Assembly (NCBI RefSeq): GCF_900107705.1
Contig: NZ_FNRE01000009.1
Span: forward strand, 62,001 to 126,000
Reading direction: 5' to 3'
DNA length: 64,000 nucleotides
DNA from: Prevotella sp. tc2-28
GTDB lineage: Bacteria; Bacteroidota; Bacteroidia; Bacteroidales; Bacteroidaceae
Part shown: positions 61,089-64,000 of the stretch, one piece after another
How the letters are laid out: the number at the start of each line of letters is the position of its first letter
Position numbering within the stretch: position 1 is the stretch's first letter
Position numbers and translations under genes: made by a program
Notes under the pieces: generated by a model
Databases searched by the model: none
What the model saw: only the letters and a program-made list of their open reading frames with translations
What the model was told of the DNA's origin: nothing

Positions 61089-61152
61089 GTGCAAACGCAT
61101 AGAATTGCAAAATAAATTATGTTTTTTTACAACGATAATACATATTAATTTG

Positions 61153-61161
61153 TATCTTTGC
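61153..61161 (+). promoter_or_regulatory. Promoter of the GH31 gene
   Basis: TATCTTTGC, 28 bases before the ATG at 61190. Confidence 0.6.
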
Positions 61162-61189
61162 ACACTATTTCATTACTATTTAGTTAAAT

Positions 61190-63514
61190 ATGGACAAGAG
61201 ACATTTAGGCTGGATGCTGTTATTGGCCACACTAACCAGTTGGGCTCAGGAAGTGAAAATTGAGTTTTTTACGCCAACAATCGTTCACATAACAAAAGGT
61301 GAACCAACCAAAACAATGGTGGTCACAGCAAAACCAGAGGCAGTAGTTGTCACTCGGAAAGGAAACAGTATATCCAGTTCTCAACTGACTGTGAGACAGG
61401 ACACTCAAGGACGTCTGACATTCCTGACAGCCAAAGGGAAAGTGCTGCTGCGCGAGAAAAGCCATGATATCGCTCAGGTGCGTCAGACTTTCATACTTGA
61501 CAAAGAAGAGGCCGTCTACGGACTGGGCACTTTCCAAAACGGCAAGATGAACCGCCGTGGTGAGCATAAGCGCATGGAGCAGTCAAACCTGGAAGATTTT
61601 CAAAATGTGCTTCAGAGCATCAAGGGATGGGGACTGTATTGGGAGAACTACTCGCCCACACAGTTTGACGACGACGAGAACGGTATGTCTTTCACCTCTG
61701 AGGTAGGCAAAGGCATTGACTACTATTTCATGTATGGCGGCTCTGCTGATGGCGTGATAGCCCAGATGCGACACCTGTCAGGCGACGTTCCTATGTTCCC
61801 CCTATGGACCTATGGCTTCTGGCAATCGAAGGAGCGTTACAAGAGTGCTCGTGAGACAGAGGGTATTGTCGACAAATATCGTGAATTGCAGGTTCCACTG
61901 GATGGAATCATTCAGGACTGGCAGTATTGGGGCTCCAACTATCTGTGGAACGCTATGGATTTTCTATCAGAAGATTTTGCCAATGGTCCGCAGATGATAC
62001 AGAATGTTCACCAGAAACACGCCCACTTCATGATTAGTATCTGGGCCAGTTTCGGTCCCCAGACTCGTCAATATCGCGAACTTTATGAGAAGGGGATGCT
62101 ACTGCCCTTCCAGACCTGGCCCCAAAGTGGAATTTCACACATTTGGCCCCCTGTTATGGATTATCCCTCTGGTGTCAAGGTCTACGATGCCTTCCATCCC
62201 GAGGCACGTACCATCTATTGGAAATACCTGAAGACGCTCTTCAACTATGGCACCGATGCCTGGTGGATGGATTCAACTGACCCCGACTGTTTTTATCCTA
62301 CCGAGAGCGACTATGCCCACCCCGTCTATGGAGGCACCTGGCGCTCCCTGCGCAATGCCTTCCCCTTAGCAACTGTCAAGGGCGTGTATGAACGACAGCG
62401 TCAAGAGCAATCGGTCAGCAAACGTGTGTTCATCATGACACGTTCTGCCTTTGCCGGCCAGCAACACTATGGTTCCAATATGTGGAGCGGCGACGTTGCT
62501 TCGTCGTGGGATATGCTGCGCAAGCAGGTTCCGGCAGGACTGAGCTTCACGCTTACCGGCAACCCTAACTTTAATACCGACATCGGTGGATTCTTCTGCA
62601 ATGCCTACAACACAAATGGTCCGGCATCAGCACCTCGCAACCCACAGTTCCAAGAACTTTACATCCGTTGGATGCAGTATGCTCTGTTTTGTCCAGTTTT
62701 CCGCAGTCATGGGGCTGACGCCCCTAGGGAAATATGGCAGTTTGGAAAGAAGGGGGAACCCGTCTACGATGCCATAGAGAAGGCCATCCGTCTGCGCTAT
62801 CGCCTCCTACCCTATCTTTACAGCATTGCTTGGCAGGTCACCAGCAACAACGACAGTTATATGCGTCCACTATTCTCCGACTATGCCAATGACAAGCGCG
62901 TCTGGAACATAACTGACGAGTTTATGTTTGGTCGCCATATCCTGGCAGCACCCATCCTAGAAGCCCAGTACACGCAGGAGCAGATTATCAAAGAAGATGC
63001 CATGACCGGATGGGACCGGAAGGAGAACAAGGCAACAGGCGAAAACCAGACAGCAGACTGGACCAATCCGAAATCGACTACAAAGTATCTGCCTAAAGGA
63101 ACCCTTTGGTATGACTTCTGGACCAACAAAAAATATCAGGGCGGACAACAAGTGACACTACAGACCAGCATCGACCGCGTTCCTATGTTCGTCGCAGCAG
63201 GCACCATTCTCCTACTGGCACCAGTAGTGCAATATGTTGGCGAGAAGCCTTGGAACCAGTTGGAAATCCGTATCTACCCGGGAGCCGACGGCAACTTCAC
63301 GCTTTATGAAGACGAAGGCGACAACTATCATTACGAACAAGGGCTCTACACGACAATCACCTTCCATTGGGACAACAACCATCGTGTGCTCACCATTGGC
63401 GACAGGCAGGGTAGCTATCCCGGCATGACAGAGAAGCGCCAGTTTACCATCGTCTTCCCAGACGGTACGTCAAAGACCGTCGAATACGATGGGCATCGGA
63501 TTGCTTTACCTTAA
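61190..63514 (+). CDS. Glycoside hydrolase family 31 (alpha-glucosidase/alpha-xylosidase)
   Basis: 774 residues with signal peptide (about 1-19, SWAQ), so exported. N-terminal beta-sandwich (about 20-190), then the (beta/alpha)8 barrel: WTYGFWQSKERYKS and GIIQDWQYWGS, nucleophile Asp361 in DAWWMDSTDPDC, acid/base Asp435 in SNMWSGDVASSWD, and NTDIGGFFC. C-terminal beta-domains end in a DUF5110-like part. Substrate (xyloglucan-type or alpha-glucan) is not decided by sequence alone; the WWMDS motif and 60-residue inserted loop near 610 resemble alpha-xylosidases. It has its own promoter. Confidence 0.93.
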   Translation: MDKRHLGWMLLLATLTSWAQEVKIEFFTPTIVHITKGEPTKTMVVTAKPEAVVVTRKGNSISSSQLTVRQDTQGRLTFLTAKGKVLLREKSHDIAQVRQTFILDKEEAVYGLGTFQNGKMNRRGEHKRMEQSNLEDFQNVLQSIKGWGLYWENYSPTQFDDDENGMSFTSEVGKGIDYYFMYGGSADGVIAQMRHLSGDVPMFPLWTYGFWQSKERYKSARETEGIVDKYRELQVPLDGIIQDWQYWGSNYLWNAMDFLSEDFANGPQMIQNVHQKHAHFMISIWASFGPQTRQYRELYEKGMLLPFQTWPQSGISHIWPPVMDYPSGVKVYDAFHPEARTIYWKYLKTLFNYGTDAWWMDSTDPDCFYPTESDYAHPVYGGTWRSLRNAFPLATVKGVYERQRQEQSVSKRVFIMTRSAFAGQQHYGSNMWSGDVASSWDMLRKQVPAGLSFTLTGNPNFNTDIGGFFCNAYNTNGPASAPRNPQFQELYIRWMQYALFCPVFRSHGADAPREIWQFGKKGEPVYDAIEKAIRLRYRLLPYLYSIAWQVTSNNDSYMRPLFSDYANDKRVWNITDEFMFGRHILAAPILEAQYTQEQIIKEDAMTGWDRKENKATGENQTADWTNPKSTTKYLPKGTLWYDFWTNKKYQGGQQVTLQTSIDRVPMFVAAGTILLLAPVVQYVGEKPWNQLEIRIYPGADGNFTLYEDEGDNYHYEQGLYTTITFHWDNNHRVLTIGDRQGSYPGMTEKRQFTIVFPDGTSKTVEYDGHRIALP

Positions 63515-63559
63515 AAAAGCACTTTGCAAAGGCATAAAAGTCATTATTTTCGGAAAATA

Positions 63560-63592
63560 TTTGGAGATTTGCAAGAATCTGCTTATCTTTGC
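63560..63592 (+). promoter_or_regulatory. Promoter of the tRNA
   Basis: TTTG (63560-63563), 20 bases, then TATCTTTGC (63584-63592). The tRNA begins at 63611. Confidence 0.65.
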
Positions 63593-63610
63593 ACCGCTTT
63601 TACGAGCACT

Positions 63611-63684
63611 GGACTTGTAGCTCAGTTGGTTAGAGCAACAGACTCATAATCTGGAGGTCCCAGGTTCAAGCCCTGGCTGGTCCA
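63611..63684 (+). tRNA. tRNA with CAU anticodon (Met, or Ile2)
   Basis: 74-base cloverleaf. Acceptor GGACTTG / CTGGTCC (one U-U pair), D-arm GCTC...GAGC, anticodon stem CAGA/TCTG around loop CTCATAA (anticodon CAU), and T-arm CCAGG-TTCAAGC-CCTGG; discriminator A. The terminal CCA is not encoded. CAU could read AUG or, after lysidine modification, AUA; the structure alone does not settle elongator Met versus Ile2. Initiator is unlikely because position 1 pairs normally. Confidence 0.9.
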
Positions 63685-63706
63685 CAAAATCAAGTTGGTG
63701 ATTTTG

Positions 63707-63741
63707 AGAGAGTTACGCAAGAAGCGTGACTCTCTTTTTTT
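63707..63741 (+). terminator. Terminator of the tRNA
   Basis: AGAGAGT-ACGC (63707-63718) pairs with GCGT-ACTCTCT (63724-63735), followed by seven Ts. Confidence 0.9.
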
Positions 63742-64000
63742 GCCCTTATATATACTTTGGGAACAAACAGGGAACAAAGACTCATTTTCTAATAGTAATA
63801 AAATTGAACGTTTTTAGCGTTCTTTAGCTATCATGTGATAGTTTATTTGAAGATTAAGACTTCCTAAAACGCCTTGAACCAGTGCTGTTAAATTTTCAAA
63901 AATGGCCATTCTGACGGTCTTTCTGTTTGTCGGATTGTTATCTCGGCTTGGCAAATCCACTATGCTTATATTACTCGCACTCGACATTTAAAAAGTAAAA
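63742..64000. other. Gene-poor right end; possible start of another element
   Basis: After the tRNA terminator come two GGGAACAAA direct repeats (about 63760-63778) and AT-rich DNA. A 57-codon minus-strand frame (63814-63987, beginning MSSASNISIVDLPSRDNNPT) has a good ATG but no recognised family or promoter inside the window. A position directly 3' of a tRNA with GAACAAA repeats is typical of integrative elements, but no integrase is visible here. Confidence 0.35.
63814..63987 (-). CDS. Uncertain small frame of 57 codons
   Basis: ATG at 63987, ends TAA at 63814-63816. The predicted peptide contains NRKTVRMAIFENLTALVQGV and is mildly amphipathic. No ribosome site or homologue is recognised, so it is listed only as a possible gene at the window edge. 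Confidence 0.3.
   Translation of the reverse strand: MSSASNISIVDLPSRDNNPTNRKTVRMAIFENLTALVQGVLGSLNLQINYHMIAKER

Overview
The window is a chromosomal segment from a Bacteroidetes bacterium, most likely Prevotellaceae (Prevotella/Segatella-like). The evidence is a complete type IX secretion (Por/Gld) core, cargo proteins with Prevotella-style C-terminal sorting tails, many SPII lipoproteins of Bacteroidales type, and Bacteroidetes promoters of the TAnnTTTG type placed a few dozen bases before genes on both strands.

Layout. 1-8.7 kb (minus strand): 5' part of priA, a small outer-membrane beta-barrel gene, then the T9SS core operon porP/sprF-gldK-gldL-gldM-gldN. 8.7-19.5 kb: a plus-strand operon of six exported or membrane genes (thioredoxin-like, DUF6029-like barrel, Omp28-like lipoprotein, a small tailed protein, a 1172-residue Omp28-domain T9SS cargo and a DsbD-type reductase). 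It is bracketed by two decayed copies of one segment (porP fragment + curved intergenic DNA + LD-carboxypeptidase start). Four redox motifs in tandem genes beside the T9SS core suggest a surface thiol-redox module. 19.5-21.5 kb: a degenerate GH3-family gene with a small partner, then an intergenic block of 22-bp tandem repeats and nested palindromes.

21.5-33.2 kb: an integrative mobilizable element of about 11.6 kb. It is delimited by a perfect 21-bp direct repeat and inserted at the 3' end of a DUF2795 gene, whose reading frame it restores. It carries a tyrosine integrase with nearby arm-type repeats, an HTH/excisionase-like gene, a DUF3987 ATPase, a zinc/toprim primase-like gene, a candidate oriT, a MobV relaxase, a RhuM gene with a PLD-like C-terminus plus a membrane partner, and cargo (lipoproteins, GNAT acetyltransferase, membrane protein, structured leader RNA).

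33.2-64 kb: mostly core genome. A minus-strand operon runs from a PASTA protein through RluD, Ddl, an acyltransferase, a NigD-like lipoprotein and a short methyltransferase-like protein to the cobalamin adenosyltransferase. Then come rpmH, efp-GT2-radC, a cysteine-less TlpA-like lipoprotein, an esterase, a second 22-bp tandem-repeat/palindrome block, sialate O-acetylesterase-NUDIX, and a long plus-strand operon topA-aroK-speA-two DUF3857 proteins-argB-ECF sigma-anti-sigma candidate. The end holds a minus-strand Ca2+-ATPase-ribF-CPBP operon, a GH31 glycosidase and a tRNA with CAU anticodon. No CRISPR array, rRNA or insertion-sequence transposase was seen.
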